64,000 nt of DNA from Planctomycetota bacterium (GCA_016197205.1 JACPWG010000023.1:62001-126000), one strand, 5' to 3'. Positions 8,476-18,052 are shown, counted from the stretch's first letter. Notes: generated by a model not told the origin, from the letters alone. Numbers and translations: made by a program.

Positions 8476-10314
8476 CTATGGTAACGGCCTGGCGGGGCGG
8501 AAACCGACGTTGTTGACGTGGCTCTCGGGGCCGTACTTGCCGCGGTGGGCGGAGCGGCAGCAGTCGGCGCTGTCGCACCAGGAGCCGCCCCGGAGCACCC
8601 GGAACGACGGGCCCGAATCGTACAGCGGATCCACGGCCGGCGAGCGCGCATAGTAGCCGGCGTCGTACGCGTCCTCGCACCACTCATACACGTTTCCGTG
8701 CATGTCGTGCAAGCCCCACGCATTTGGCGGGAACGACCCGGCGGCCACGGTGGTCTTGCGATACGGCCCCCTGGACGCGCCCCCGTACGGATGGAAGATG
8801 CCGGCGTAGTTGACCCGATCCGTCGTGATCGTAGTCCCGAAGTGGAATGGCGTCGTCGTCCCCGCGCGGCAGGCGTACTCCCACTGCGCCTCCGTGGGCA
8901 AGGCCAGCCCCGTCTTTCGACAGAATTCGCGGCACTCCTCCCAGCTCACGGTTTCCACGGGGGCATTGGTCCCCGCCGCCCTGAAGTGGGAGGGATTGCC
9001 CTGCATCACGGCCTGCCACTGGGCCTGCGTCACCGCGCACTTCGCGAGCAGGAACGGGCGGCTGATCCGCACGAGGTGCTGCTGCTCCTCTTCGCGGCGT
9101 TCGGATTCGCCGGCGGGGCTGCCCATCTGGAATTCCCCCGCGGGGAGAAGGACCAACACGATGCCCGTCTGGTCGTGGCGATACTCTTCGAGGCCCGCCG
9201 AGTTTTTGCCCGCGAGCGTGAGCCCCGCGATGGAGAGGCTTCCCCGGGGCGTGCGCGGGCGCCGGGCGGCGGCGAGGAGCGCCTCCAGCTCCTTCCGGAA
9301 ATCGCGCGCAGTTTGCGGACGTCCGGCCGGGTCCTTCGTCAGCGCCCGCAGGGTGAGGGCCTCCAGACCCGGCAGGTCGGCGTCGGTCACCTGCCACTGC
9401 GCGAAGGGCGGGGGAGGCCGCAGCATGATCCCGGTCGCGATCTCCCGGCCGTTGGTCCCGTCGAAGGGTCTGCGGCCGGTGAGCGCCTCGTAGAGAACGG
9501 TCCCCAGGGCATAGAGGTCCGACCTCGCGTCGACAGCTTCCCCCGAGACCTGCTCCGGACTCATGTACCGCAGCGTCCCGGGGTTTGCGCCCGGTTCCGT
9601 CAGACTCGACTCCTCGGCCGAGGCCGCCGGCCCGTCCCGGAGCACCTTCGCGACGCCGAAGTCCAGGACCTTCACCTCGAGACGTCCGCCGGCCGCCGGC
9701 ACGAGCATGAGATTCGCCGGCTTCAGGTCGCGGTGGACGATCCGCAAGCCGTGGGCGTGCTCCAGGGCTCGCAAGACCTGGATCGTTAGGTGGGCCGCCT
9801 CGCCCGCCGAGAGACGTCCCCGTCGCTTCAGGAGCGCCGAGAGCGTCTCGCCCGGGCATAGGTCCATCGTCAGGTAGAGGTGGCCGTCCCATTCCCCCAC
9901 GTCGCGCATCGGCACGATGTTGGCGTGGAGGAGCTTTTTCAAGATGCGCGCCTCACGGAAGAAGCGCTCCCGGATCCCGGGGTCGCGGAGCAGCCCGACG
10001 CGAAGGGTCTTCAGGGCAAGCTCCTCGTCGAGCATCCGATGCAGGACGCGGTAGACCTCGCCGAAACCTCCCGTGCCCAGGATCGCGCGGACCTCGTATT
10101 TGTTGTCGACGACGGTCCCGATCGGAAGGGCGCCCGGTGGCGGCATCGCCGGCGTCGGGACAGGCGGCGCAGCCGGGGAGGCCGGCACGCCCCCGACCGG
10201 GCTCTGAGCGACCCTTTCGGTCGACGCGGGCGCGTCGCACTGCGGGCAACGCAGTGCCCCCGCCGGCACGGGGCTTCCGCAGCCGGTACAGACGACCGGT
10301 CCCCCGTCTGGCAT
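8476..10314 (-). CDS. Ser/Thr protein kinase fused to an FGE-sulfatase domain
   Basis: 612-aa protein. An N-terminal zinc ribbon (CTGC...CPQC, about residues 9-26) is followed by a kinase at about 70-345 with glycine loop GTGGFGEV, Lys102, HRDLKPAN (Asp196) and DFG at 218. A C-terminal formylglycine-generating/SUMF1-type domain spans about 384-611, with MVLLPAGEFQMGS-like, PVETVSWEE, LPTEAQWEYACRAG and LRGGSW...GFRPA motifs. I use ATG 10314 because GTGAGG precedes it; a GTG 12 nt upstream is the alternative. Such fusions are known in Planctomycetota and Myxococcota. The FGE module is probably a sensor or binding domain; I see no basis for sulfatase activation here. Confidence 0.92.
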   Translation of the reverse strand: MPDGGPVVCTGCGSPVPAGALRCPQCDAPASTERVAQSPVGGVPASPAAPPVPTPAMPPPGALPIGTVVDNKYEVRAILGTGGFGEVYRVLHRMLDEELALKTLRVGLLRDPGIRERFFREARILKKLLHANIVPMRDVGEWDGHLYLTMDLCPGETLSALLKRRGRLSAGEAAHLTIQVLRALEHAHGLRIVHRDLKPANLMLVPAAGGRLEVKVLDFGVAKVLRDGPAASAEESSLTEPGANPGTLRYMSPEQVSGEAVDARSDLYALGTVLYEALTGRRPFDGTNGREIATGIMLRPPPPFAQWQVTDADLPGLEALTLRALTKDPAGRPQTARDFRKELEALLAAARRPRTPRGSLSIAGLTLAGKNSAGLEEYRHDQTGIVLVLLPAGEFQMGSPAGESERREEEQQHLVRISRPFLLAKCAVTQAQWQAVMQGNPSHFRAAGTNAPVETVSWEECREFCRKTGLALPTEAQWEYACRAGTTTPFHFGTTITTDRVNYAGIFHPYGGASRGPYRKTTVAAGSFPPNAWGLHDMHGNVYEWCEDAYDAGYYARSPAVDPLYDSGPSFRVLRGGSWCDSADCCRSAHRGKYGPESHVNNVGFRPARPLP

Positions 10315-10497
10315 GGTAATCCTCACTGGGCCTGTCGCCGTCTCCTCCGGGCTGCTCCCGAGGCGGCGCGATGGATTCTAGTTCGCGCGTCCCGCGGAGT
10401 CAACCTCGGGCAGCCCCGGGGACCTCTCCGAATTGCCGTTCGAGCGCTCGTCGAACGAGTGCGGCGCGGGCCTCCACGCCGCCCTCCACCGCCCGGC

Positions 10498-12855
10498 TCA
10501 GTGGACGACCCGGACCTCGAAGGCCACGGGCAGGCCCTCGGAGCACTCGAGCCGGACGGGGAGGGCGGTCGGCGGATGGTCCCACACTCCGAGGTGGAGG
10601 GAAAGCTCGACGGTCCGGTACTCGCCGGCGACGAGGCGGGGGACCTCGACCCACGTCGCGCGCCCGCCGGCCTCCGTGTGGACCGTCAGGCGGGTGGCCG
10701 CGGGGCCGCCCTGATGGGTCACCCGGCCGCGCAAGACAAGCCGCCAGTAACGCTCATCGTCGGCGGGCGTGCGCACCGCCGTGGCGGCCCCCTCGAAAAG
10801 CAGGTCCGGCTGCGACGCCGGCGGGAGCAGGCCCGCGGCGGCGAGACGGGCGACGGCCTCGCAGCGGATCGCGGGGTGGGGATCGGCGGCGGCGGCACGC
10901 AGCTCCTCGGCCCGGAGCGCCGCCCGTCGGGCGAGCGCGACGAGCGTGCGAAAACGCACCGAGGCGTCGGCGGCGGAGAGCCGGTCACGAAGGGCGGCGG
11001 TCGCGGAGGCCGAGGGGATCGCCTCGAGCGCGCGGACCGCCTCGAGGAGGAGGAGGTCGCCGTGCGCCCAGCCCTCGCCGACCACGTCCCAGGTGGAGGC
11101 TCGGCGGCCGGGGTCCGCGGTAAACTCGACCCTGCCCACGACGCCGCGGGGCCGGACACGGGCGAGCGCGTCGACGGCCGAGGCGGCGTCGGCGCAGGCG
11201 AGGGCGCGGACCGCGGCGCGTGCGACGGGGACCGAGGGGTCGGCGAGCAGGGGCTCGAGCGCAAGGAGACGGTTGGCGATTTCACCGGCCGCGGGCGCGG
11301 GGGCGTCCGAGGTGCGGGGTTCCGGCACGGGCCCCGGCGTCGGCGCACAGGCGTGGAGCGCGTCGAGGGCCTGGACGCGAAGCGCGGGCGGCTCCCGTTC
11401 CCCGTCGGCCGCCAAGGCGAGGAGGGGCGCGGCGGCGTCGGGCGGGAGCCGGGCGCCCGCGGCCGCGAGGGCGGCGGCGACGCGGACGGCGCCCACGCGG
11501 CGGACGGGGTCCGCGCCGGTGAGCGCGGCAAGCAGGCGGGGGAGTCGCGCCTCCCGGCGATCCGCCGCGGCGCGGGCGGCAGCCTCCTCGTGCAGGGCCG
11601 CGTGGCCGAGCGCCCCGAGCACCGGGTCCGCCGTGTTCGCGAGGGACACGCCCTCCGCGCTCTCCGCGCTCTCCGCGCCCTCCGCGCCCTCCTGGCCGGC
11701 CAGGGCGCGCCGGAGGCGTTCGACCTCCTCCGCGCACCGGCTGCGCCGCTCCGCCTCCACGGCGTCCTGCGTCGCGTCCGGGCGCTGCGCGCAGTCGAGC
11801 ACCGCCGACCGCGCGGAGGGGACTAAGGTATTCACCCTATAGAGGCGCGGACCTCGCAGAAGCAGGGCTGCGCCGTCGGGGAGGAAGCAGACTTCGCGGA
11901 ACGACTCGTGGTCCGGGGCGTGGAGCGCCATCGTCCGGCTGCGCCGCACGTCCGCAAGCTCGGCGAGCCCCGGTTCAACTCCGTAGGCGACCCGCCGGCC
12001 ATCCGGGGACCAGGGGCGCGCCGAGAGGTGGCCGATGAATTTCTTCCGCGTGACGCGGCGTCCCTGGCGCGAGATGACGAGGAGGTGGTACTTCGCGCCC
12101 ACGGAGCGCAGGAAGGCGAGGTGGCCGCCGTCCGGCGACCAGGAGAGGCGGGTAAGGCCGCACGGCTCGGCGGTCTCGGCGTGGCGGAGGAAGAGGAGCC
12201 GCGGCGGGCCGATGGCCGTCGCGGGGACGGCCCGGACCTCCATGCGCCAGCGCCGGGGCGCCTCCCGCTCGACCGCGCTTACGGCGAGTTCCCGGCCGTC
12301 CGGGGACCAGTCGAAGGACACGGCCGCGCGCGGACCCAGCCCGGCGCCGCGTTCGGACGAGAGCCCGCCGCGCGTGAGCCGCACGGTCGACCCGTCGCGG
12401 TCGAGACGCCAGAGGTCGAGCGGCCCGTCCCGGCTGGACAGGAACGCGACGGCCGCCCCGTCCGGTGACCAGCGGGCGAGCGTGCAGTTGGCGCCGTGCC
12501 GCGTGAGCAGTCGCCACTCCGCGCGAGCGTCCGGTGCGACCTCGCGGGACCACACTTCGCCGGCGCCGGTCCGGCTCGAGCACGCCAGTACGGAGCGCCC
12601 GTCCGGCGCCCAGTCCGGACTCCAGTACCAGTGGTCGTCGTCCGCGAGGGGCGTCTTTCGACCCGAGGCGAGGTCGAGAAGCCAGGGGTCCCCTTCGCCC
12701 GTCGCGGACTCGGTGTACAGGTACAAGAGCCGAAGCCCGTCCGGCGAGAGCCGCAGGTCGGCCGCGTAGGGGGGAGAGCCCCGGAAGCCCGCGAGGACCA
12801 GCTCTTCGAGGCGGACGGGGGGCCGGCGGCCGAAGAGCGCGTCCCAGATTCGCAT
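10498..12855 (-). CDS. WD40-like beta-propeller and HEAT-repeat protein
   Basis: 785 aa. The first about 350 residues contain PD40/TolB-like blades (LSPDGLRLLYLY, WSPDWAPDGRSVLA, SWSPDGGHLAFL and others). The C-terminal half is alanine-rich HEAT-like helices. A longer frame begins at 13035, but its first 60 codons are a dispersed repeat found elsewhere in the window, so I start at MRIWDALFG. A 9-bp microsatellite at about 11651-11690 encodes an acidic Glu-Gly-Ala/Ser run between the two halves. No signal peptide or catalytic motif is visible, so it is probably a scaffold. Confidence 0.75.
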   Translation of the reverse strand: MRIWDALFGRRPPVRLEELVLAGFRGSPPYAADLRLSPDGLRLLYLYTESATGEGDPWLLDLASGRKTPLADDDHWYWSPDWAPDGRSVLACSSRTGAGEVWSREVAPDARAEWRLLTRHGANCTLARWSPDGAAVAFLSSRDGPLDLWRLDRDGSTVRLTRGGLSSERGAGLGPRAAVSFDWSPDGRELAVSAVEREAPRRWRMEVRAVPATAIGPPRLLFLRHAETAEPCGLTRLSWSPDGGHLAFLRSVGAKYHLLVISRQGRRVTRKKFIGHLSARPWSPDGRRVAYGVEPGLAELADVRRSRTMALHAPDHESFREVCFLPDGAALLLRGPRLYRVNTLVPSARSAVLDCAQRPDATQDAVEAERRSRCAEEVERLRRALAGQEGAEGAESAESAEGVSLANTADPVLGALGHAALHEEAAARAAADRREARLPRLLAALTGADPVRRVGAVRVAAALAAAGARLPPDAAAPLLALAADGEREPPALRVQALDALHACAPTPGPVPEPRTSDAPAPAAGEIANRLLALEPLLADPSVPVARAAVRALACADAASAVDALARVRPRGVVGRVEFTADPGRRASTWDVVGEGWAHGDLLLLEAVRALEAIPSASATAALRDRLSAADASVRFRTLVALARRAALRAEELRAAAADPHPAIRCEAVARLAAAGLLPPASQPDLLFEGAATAVRTPADDERYWRLVLRGRVTHQGGPAATRLTVHTEAGGRATWVEVPRLVAGEYRTVELSLHLGVWDHPPTALPVRLECSEGLPVAFEVRVVH

Positions 12856-13404
12856 TGGGTTGACTCTCGAACGGCGCGGGGCTATGCTATTGCCCTGTGG
12901 GATTTGCGCGTCGAGCGCAAATCTTGCGGGGACAATGACCAATGACCAATTTCCAACTCGGGCGAAGGCCCGAAACCCAAACGGACGACGAAACCACCAA
13001 GCCACCAAGGCACGAAGACCACGAAGGACCGACACTGAGGGGGGCGAGTTTGGCTCGGCCGAAAAGCGCCTTTGTGGTCTTAGTGACTTCGAGTCTTTGT
13101 GGTTTCGTCGCCGGCGAATCTGGAGACGCTTTCAAGAAGTTCACAGGTAGGGGTCCAAGGACCAATCAATGCCCAAATGACCAATGACCACGGGCTTGCG
13201 CTCCAGCAGCGAAGGAAGATGACGACGACGCGGCCCTGACGCCGGTCACGTGTTCAGTTTGGTCATTCGGGCTTGGTCATTGATTGGTCATGGGTCATTG
13301 GAGCCTGGTCATTCGTAGGGCTTCCTCAAGTTCGGCGTCTTCAGCGCTTTCGGCGGCTCGTTCGTCGGCGGCTTCCGTCGGCGGCCACTCTTCTGGCGAA
13401 GTCG
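12856..13404. repeat. Gene-free repeat cluster (GACCAAT / CCACCAAGG type)
   Basis: 549 bp of lower-GC repetitive DNA. At 12935-12980 it reads TGACCAATTTCCAACTCGGG, which recurs at about 43291. At 13200-13280 a block with CCCTGACGCCGGTCAC and TTTGGTCATTCG recurs at 43620-43680. Runs of ACCAAG and CACGAAG resemble the simple repeats used between genes throughout the window. Open frames on both strands run into this block and misplace starts. Confidence 0.75.
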
Positions 13405-14715
13405 ATGACCGATGACCGGCCCCGGGCGTCCGCGAAGACCCTTGCCGCCGTGCTTGCGCTCGCCGCCGCGCTTGCACTTTTTATTTCGAAACCGGTCCGG
13501 TTCGCACTCGAGCCGGGGTACGGCTGGGACTTCCGGAACTGCTACGTCTCGGGTCGCGCCTTTCTCGAAGGGCGCAACCCGTACGACCCTGACGTGCAGG
13601 CCTACCTCCTCGTGCGCGACACCGGGGTCGGCGAGCGCGACGCCCTGGCTGCGGGCAACCTGATCATCTTCCCGCCCGGCAACATGCTCTTCTTCGCGCC
13701 GCTCGCGCTCTTCCCCTACCGGGTCGCACTCCGGCTCTGGCTGCTCGCGAGCGAGTTGGCCCTCGTCGGCATGGCCCTCTCCGTGCGCCGGCTGTTCGGC
13801 CCCGCCGGCGGCCTCCCGGGCCTGCTCCTGTCCCTCGCGCTCTTGCACCTGGCGCACCCGGTCTGGGAGGCGTTCTGGGCCGGCCAGCCGGGACTCGTCA
13901 TGTCCTGGCTCTGCCTGCTCGCGCTCCAGTTCGCGCACGAGGACCGGGAGCTGCCCTCCGGGCTCGCGCTGGGCCTTGCGCTCCTCAAGTACAACCTCTC
14001 CCTTCCCGTGCTTCTCTATCTGCTCCTCAAGCGCCGGCTCACGGCCGTGCGCGTGGCGCTCCTCCTCGCTCTCGCGCTCAACCTGCTCCCGCTCCTGGCC
14101 GGCGACCTCGAGGCGCTGGTCAGCAACGCGTACCAGAACATGGTTTTCAGTTTCGGCGAGGGTGGGCTCAACAACCAGCGAAGCCCCGCGGCCTCCTTCA
14201 ACGACGTCTCCCTCCCGGTCCTGCTCTGGCGCCTCTGGCCCGACGGGCCCGCGGCCCTGGTGACGACGCTCTGGCTCGGCGGCATCGGCCTCCTGGCCGG
14301 GGCGCTCGCGTTCGTGTCGCGCGGGCGCGAATTCCGCCCGCTCGAGGTCGCGGCCCTGCTCGCCTTCTGCCTCCTCTTCGTCTACCACCGGAACTACGAC
14401 TCGCCGATCCTCTTCGGCGCCGCCATGGCGGTCGCAGCCGAGGCGCGGGCGCGCCGACTCCGCCCCGCCCTGGCAGTCGCGGCCGGCCTCTGCCTCGTGG
14501 CATTTTTTTTCAAGAACTCGTTCGAGGACTTTCCCCCGAGGCTGGTGCTCGATCGGTTCGAACTGCTGGTGCGGCTCAGCTATCGCAACTGGTGCCTGCT
14601 CGCGCTCGCCGGCCTGCTCACCCTCGCGGCGTGGCAACGGGATACGCCGCCGGCCCCCGCTCCGCCGGTCGATCCGTCTTCCGGCCCAGCACCCCGAGGA
14701 GCTGGCCCAGCCTGA
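13405..14715 (+). CDS. GT87-family membrane glycosyltransferase (DUF2029)
   Basis: 436-aa polytopic membrane protein with about ten hydrophobic helices. Near the N terminus it has the GT87/DUF2029 pattern of an acidic residue followed by GRNPYDP (GYGWDFRNCYVSGRAFLEGRNPY is the region), then a later AGQ segment. Such enzymes move sugars from polyprenyl-phosphate donors to cell-envelope acceptors. The start at 13405 avoids the repeat upstream. The last 98 bp overlap tail-to-tail with the methyltransferase gene on the other strand. Confidence 0.78.
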   Translation: MTDDRPRASAKTLAAVLALAAALALFISKPVRFALEPGYGWDFRNCYVSGRAFLEGRNPYDPDVQAYLLVRDTGVGERDALAAGNLIIFPPGNMLFFAPLALFPYRVALRLWLLASELALVGMALSVRRLFGPAGGLPGLLLSLALLHLAHPVWEAFWAGQPGLVMSWLCLLALQFAHEDRELPSGLALGLALLKYNLSLPVLLYLLLKRRLTAVRVALLLALALNLLPLLAGDLEALVSNAYQNMVFSFGEGGLNNQRSPAASFNDVSLPVLLWRLWPDGPAALVTTLWLGGIGLLAGALAFVSRGREFRPLEVAALLAFCLLFVYHRNYDSPILFGAAMAVAAEARARRLRPALAVAAGLCLVAFFFKNSFEDFPPRLVLDRFELLVRLSYRNWCLLALAGLLTLAAWQRDTPPAPAPPVDPSSGPAPRGAGPA

Positions 14716-15679
14716 AGCTGTCCAGCAGGCCGGGCACACGGTACTTCTCCCCCGGCGGACAGTACGGCCACGCGTTGATGTAGCGCGTCTCCTCGAAGCC
14801 CTCTTGGCGAAACCACTCCAGCACCTCCTCGACGGAGTGCTCGGTGTGGTAGCGCGGCCCGTACCAGTCATAATTGCAACATTTGCGCACTTCGGGGTCG
14901 GACTGCATCGAGAACCACAGGAAGCGCTTCCAGAAGCGGGGGGCGGGGAGGCGATTGAGCACGCCGAGCCGATCGCAGACGCGGTCCAGGCGCGGGCTCG
15001 GGAGCCGGCTCAGGACGCCCCGAAGCAGGAGGTCGGGGATGCGCAGGGGGAGGAACGTCTTGCGAAAAACGGCGAGGTAGAGGCGGCTGCCGGGTCGCGC
15101 CACCCGGGACAGGTGGGAGAAGGCGCGTCGCGGGTGCGGGGTGTGGTGGATGACGCCGTGGGAGAAGACGAAGTCGAAGGCCCGGCCGCGGAGGGGGAGG
15201 TTGCAGAGGTCCGCCTGGAGGAAGTGTGCGCCGGGGCACTCGCGACACAGTTCGCGGGCACGCTCGCAGGCGACGGAGTAGTCGATGCCGATGTAGACGC
15301 GCGCTTTGGGGGCGAGAAAGCGCGCCACGCGTCCGCCGCCGCAGCCCCCGTCCAGGACCGCGAGCCCCTTCACGTCGTCGGGGGCGAGGTCCGTAATGGC
15401 GCGGAATTCGGGTTCGTCCTCGTCGCGGAGCCAATTGTAGGCGAGCCATTCGTGGCCGAACGAATCGGCGTAAACGCGACGCAGGTCCGCCTCCTCGCGA
15501 ACGCCGGGGACGATCCTGGGGATTCCTTTGAGGATGGGGTAGCGGGTACCGGCGCGCCGGGAGAGGAGTGCGCCCGACCAGACCTCGCCCTCGCGCCGTT
15601 CGCGGACCTCGAGCTCGAACGGTTGCCGGTCGTCCGGCGAGACGAGGTAGTCGAGGAGTGACTCTTTCACGCGCGACAA
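14618..15679 (-). CDS. SAM-dependent methyltransferase with Trm112-like N terminus
   Basis: 353 aa. Residues 1-58 resemble the Trm112/YcaR domain (LLDYLVSPDDRQPFEL, YPILKGIPRIVPG) but without zinc cysteines. The class I fold follows, with motif I VLDGGCGGGRVARFL, acidic IGIDYS, and FSHGVIHHTPHP. The target is unknown. The closest types by layout methylate small molecules or glycans. It converges on the GT87 gene with a 98-bp antisense overlap, so mutual regulation is possible. Downstream of its start lies a run of GAGATTTGAGATTTGAG repeats. Confidence 0.8.
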   Translation of the reverse strand: MSRVKESLLDYLVSPDDRQPFELEVRERREGEVWSGALLSRRAGTRYPILKGIPRIVPGVREEADLRRVYADSFGHEWLAYNWLRDEDEPEFRAITDLAPDDVKGLAVLDGGCGGGRVARFLAPKARVYIGIDYSVACERARELCRECPGAHFLQADLCNLPLRGRAFDFVFSHGVIHHTPHPRRAFSHLSRVARPGSRLYLAVFRKTFLPLRIPDLLLRGVLSRLPSPRLDRVCDRLGVLNRLPAPRFWKRFLWFSMQSDPEVRKCCNYDWYGPRYHTEHSVEEVLEWFRQEGFEETRYINAWPYCPPGEKYRVPGLLDSFRLGQLLGVLGRKTDRPAERGPAAYPVATPRG

Positions 15680-15790
15680 GCCAACTGGAGATGTGAGAAG
15701 GGAGATTTGAGATTTGAGAGTTGGTCGAACGGCTGATTGCAGACGGGGGCATCGGCGGAACCGAACACGGGCGGTCCTGCCGATGGAGAG

Positions 15791-16360
15791 CTAATCGATG
15801 GGGCCTGGATTTGGTGGTTCGGGTTGCGGGCCGGTTTTTGGGATTTGGGATTTGGGATTTGGGATTTCGGCGGTGCGGGCGAGTCCTTCGAGAAACTGGT
15901 GGAAATTCCGCTTAAAGAGCCCGCGCGACTCCCGCGTCAGCGGGGGCGGGCCGCCGCCGAACTCGCCCAGGTCGCGGCGGTGGGCGTTGATCGTGCGGGC
16001 GGCGAGCATGGAGGGCATGCGTTCGGGGGTGAACCGGTCGCCGCGCGGGGAGAAGGCGTGGCCGCCCTTCTGGAGGCAGCGGGACGCGAGCACGAGATCG
16101 GAGGTGAGGCAGAGGTCGCCGGCGACGCACCCTTCGACGATGCGATCGTCGGCCTCGTCGGGTCCGGACCGGGCGACGAGGACCTCCATGCCGGGTTCCT
16201 GGCGCCACGGGATGCCGCGCGAGGGATTCACGACGATGGTCACCTCGACCTTGTGCCGCCGGGCGATTTCCACGGCGTCGGCCACCACGGGGCAGGCGTC
16301 CCCGTCGATCCACAGGCGACGCGCCCGGCCCTGCGCCTCAACCCCGGTTTCCAGGTTCAT
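15791..16360 (-). CDS. YaiI/YqxD family (DUF188) protein
   Basis: 189 aa. The conserved part carries WIDGDACPV, GPDEADDRIV, GDLCLTSDLVLA, RGDRFTPERM and FGGGPPPL, all typical of the DUF188 family, a PIN-like fold with conserved Asp residues of unproven function. The ATG overlaps the rlmN stop in an ATGA, implying translational coupling. The usual protein is about 150 aa; here the last about 25 residues (PNPKSQIPKTG...) are translated from a GGGATTT heptamer repeat, so the 3' end has been extended by repeat DNA. Confidence 0.85.
   Translation of the reverse strand: MNLETGVEAQGRARRLWIDGDACPVVADAVEIARRHKVEVTIVVNPSRGIPWRQEPGMEVLVARSGPDEADDRIVEGCVAGDLCLTSDLVLASRCLQKGGHAFSPRGDRFTPERMPSMLAARTINAHRRDLGEFGGGPPPLTRESRGLFKRNFHQFLEGLARTAEIPNPKSQIPKTGPQPEPPNPGPID
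15837..15868. repeat. Tandem GGGATTT repeat
   Basis: Four imperfect copies of GGGATTT in an otherwise GC-rich context. It forms the 3' end of the DUF188 gene. Similar motifs (GAGATTTGAGA) occur at 15697-15718. Confidence 0.8.
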
Positions 16361-17427
16361 GCCTGCAGGGCCTCCTCGAGGTGGGTCCGCCGGAGCTGGC
16401 CGCAGGCCGCCGCGATGTCGTCCCCTTTGCGGCGCCGGCAGGTCGTGGGAACGCCTCGCTCCTCGAGGATGGCCTCGAAGCGCCGCACCTCCGCCTCGCT
16501 CGGCGTCTGGTGGTCGATGCCCTCCACGCCGTTCCAGGGGATGAGGTTCACTTTGCAGCCGATCTTGCGTACGCGCTCGGCCAGTTCCTCGGCGTGCTCC
16601 GGGGCGGCGTTGACGCCGGCGAGCAGGACATATTCGAACGTGACGTCCTTCCCGGTCGCCCCGCGGTACGCGGCCGCCGCGGCGACGATCTCGGCGATGG
16701 TGACTTTCTTGAAGCGCGGCAGCAGCCTGGCGCGGACTTCGTCGTTCGGGGCGTGGAGGGAGAGAGCCAGGTTCGTGGCCACCGGCTCGCGGGCGAAGCG
16801 TGCGACCTTGTCCAGCACGCCGGCGGTGGAGACGGTGATGCGGTTCGAGCCGATGCCGAGTCCCCACTCCGCCTCGAGGACTTCGAGCGCGCGGACGAGG
16901 GCCGCGTAATTCAGGAAGGGCTCCCCCATCCCCATCACGACGACGTTCGTGAGTTTCTCGCCCGCCGGCAAGGCGTCCTGGACGTGCAGGACCTGCTCGA
17001 CGATCTCGCCGGGGGAGAGGTTTCGGAGCAGGCCGCCGAGCCCGCTCGCGCAGAAGGTGCAGCCGATGGGGCAGCCGACCTGGGTGGAGACGCAGACGGT
17101 GCGGCGGTCCGCCTCGGGGATCAGCACGGCCTCGACGGCGTCTCCCTTCGGAAGCGCCAGGAGGAGTTTTCGGGTCCCGTCGCGCCCCTCGTGCGTCCGC
17201 GCGACCCGGGTGGAGAAGAGCGGGAGCTCGCGGGCGAGCCGCTCGCGCAGGGCCTTGGGGAAGTCGGTCATGCCCTCGTAGGAGCGGGCGCGTCGCTGGT
17301 GCAGCCAATGGAGCAACTGGCGCCCGCGGTACCGGGGCACGCCGAACGCTGCGGCGAGGTCCTCGGCCTCCGCGCGCGTCAGCCCCGCCACGCCCTTCGC
17401 CAGCAGGTCTTCACGCGCCGCGGTCAC
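16357..17427 (-). CDS. 23S rRNA (adenine-2503-C2)-methyltransferase RlmN
   Basis: 356-aa radical SAM methyltransferase acting on A2503 of 23S rRNA and often A37 of tRNA. The cluster motif C119-x3-C123-x2-C126 (CPIGCTFC), the catalytic C112 seven residues earlier, and C342 in the family motif GDDIAAACGQL are all present. GMGEPFLNY binds the SAM region. I start at GTG 17427, whose GTGA overlaps the stop of the upstream gene; the longer frame reads into that gene. Middle gene of a three-gene operon. Confidence 0.95.
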   Translation of the reverse strand: MTAAREDLLAKGVAGLTRAEAEDLAAAFGVPRYRGRQLLHWLHQRRARSYEGMTDFPKALRERLARELPLFSTRVARTHEGRDGTRKLLLALPKGDAVEAVLIPEADRRTVCVSTQVGCPIGCTFCASGLGGLLRNLSPGEIVEQVLHVQDALPAGEKLTNVVVMGMGEPFLNYAALVRALEVLEAEWGLGIGSNRITVSTAGVLDKVARFAREPVATNLALSLHAPNDEVRARLLPRFKKVTIAEIVAAAAAYRGATGKDVTFEYVLLAGVNAAPEHAEELAERVRKIGCKVNLIPWNGVEGIDHQTPSEAEVRRFEAILEERGVPTTCRRRKGDDIAAACGQLRRTHLEEALQA

Positions 17428-17888
17428 GCCTTCTTCCCTTCCGCCGCCGCGCGGGCGAGGTGCGCGTCCACCATCTTCGCGAATTCGCCGGTCGTCGCGA
17501 AGGCCTCGAAATCCTCGAACGAAGAGCAGACCTTGCGGGAGAGGAACTTCACGACCCAGTTTTCCTTGAGGGGGGAGATGGTGATCACGAGCCGGCCGGC
17601 GCGATACGCCTCCCACATCTCGATGGCGGTCCCCATGCTGGCCTCGGGCGCATAGGCGAGGAGGACCTCGTACTTCGCCGCGCGGGAGATGAGATCGAAG
17701 AAGACCTCGGCCCCCTTGACGAAAGCGTAGTCCATGGAGTTGGGGTTGGTCTCGACGGGGCAGAAGACCTCCGCGCCGGGGAAGGTCCTCGAGAGGACGT
17801 GCTTGAGGCGTTCGCGGTAATCTTGCCTGTGGGTTTCCCGTCCAGGGTTGGAGCCCTGGACGATGCCCGCGAGAAAAAATCGGACCAT
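17424..17888 (-). CDS. Nucleoside 2-deoxyribosyltransferase-like protein
   Basis: 154 aa, resembling the small nucleoside 2-deoxyribosyltransferase-type Rossmann fold: start VRFFLAGIVQGS, a D-x-YR helix, and PEASMGTAIEMW (81-92), where the family keeps catalytic acidic residues. A transferase or glycohydrolase on a nucleotide is possible, but the catalytic Glu is not proven from this view. ATG 17888 follows GGGGGA at a good distance; a second ATG lies 15 nt upstream. First gene of the operon with rlmN and DUF188. Confidence 0.7.
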   Translation of the reverse strand: MVRFFLAGIVQGSNPGRETHRQDYRERLKHVLSRTFPGAEVFCPVETNPNSMDYAFVKGAEVFFDLISRAAKYEVLLAYAPEASMGTAIEMWEAYRAGRLVITISPLKENWVVKFLSRKVCSSFEDFEAFATTGEFAKMVDAHLARAAAEGKKA

Positions 17889-17923
17889 CGCGCGTTCCCC
17901 CATGTGGTCTTCGAAGCCCTCTA

Positions 17924-17952
17924 CTTTAACATGACGGGACGGCCGCCGTCAA
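17924..17952 (-). promoter_or_regulatory. Promoter of the rlmN operon
   Basis: On the minus strand TTGACG (17947-17952), 17 bp, then TTAAAG (17924-17929), about 35 nt before the first start codon. Confidence 0.45.
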
Positions 17953-18052
17953 CGGGTCCGACGCGACCGGTCCAACACTGGGAAGGGGTGGATCGTAGAG
18001 ACTGCCTCTGAGGTTGCGACGCCAAATTTTCTGACTCCGGGTGGCGTCCGTC

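Noticed and set aside
12856..13035. 60-codon N-terminal extension of the WD40-HEAT protein
   Set aside because: It is translated from a repeat that also occurs at 43291, so it is not part of the gene.
15697..15868. CRISPR-like regular repeats
   Set aside because: Direct 7-bp units without unique spacers.
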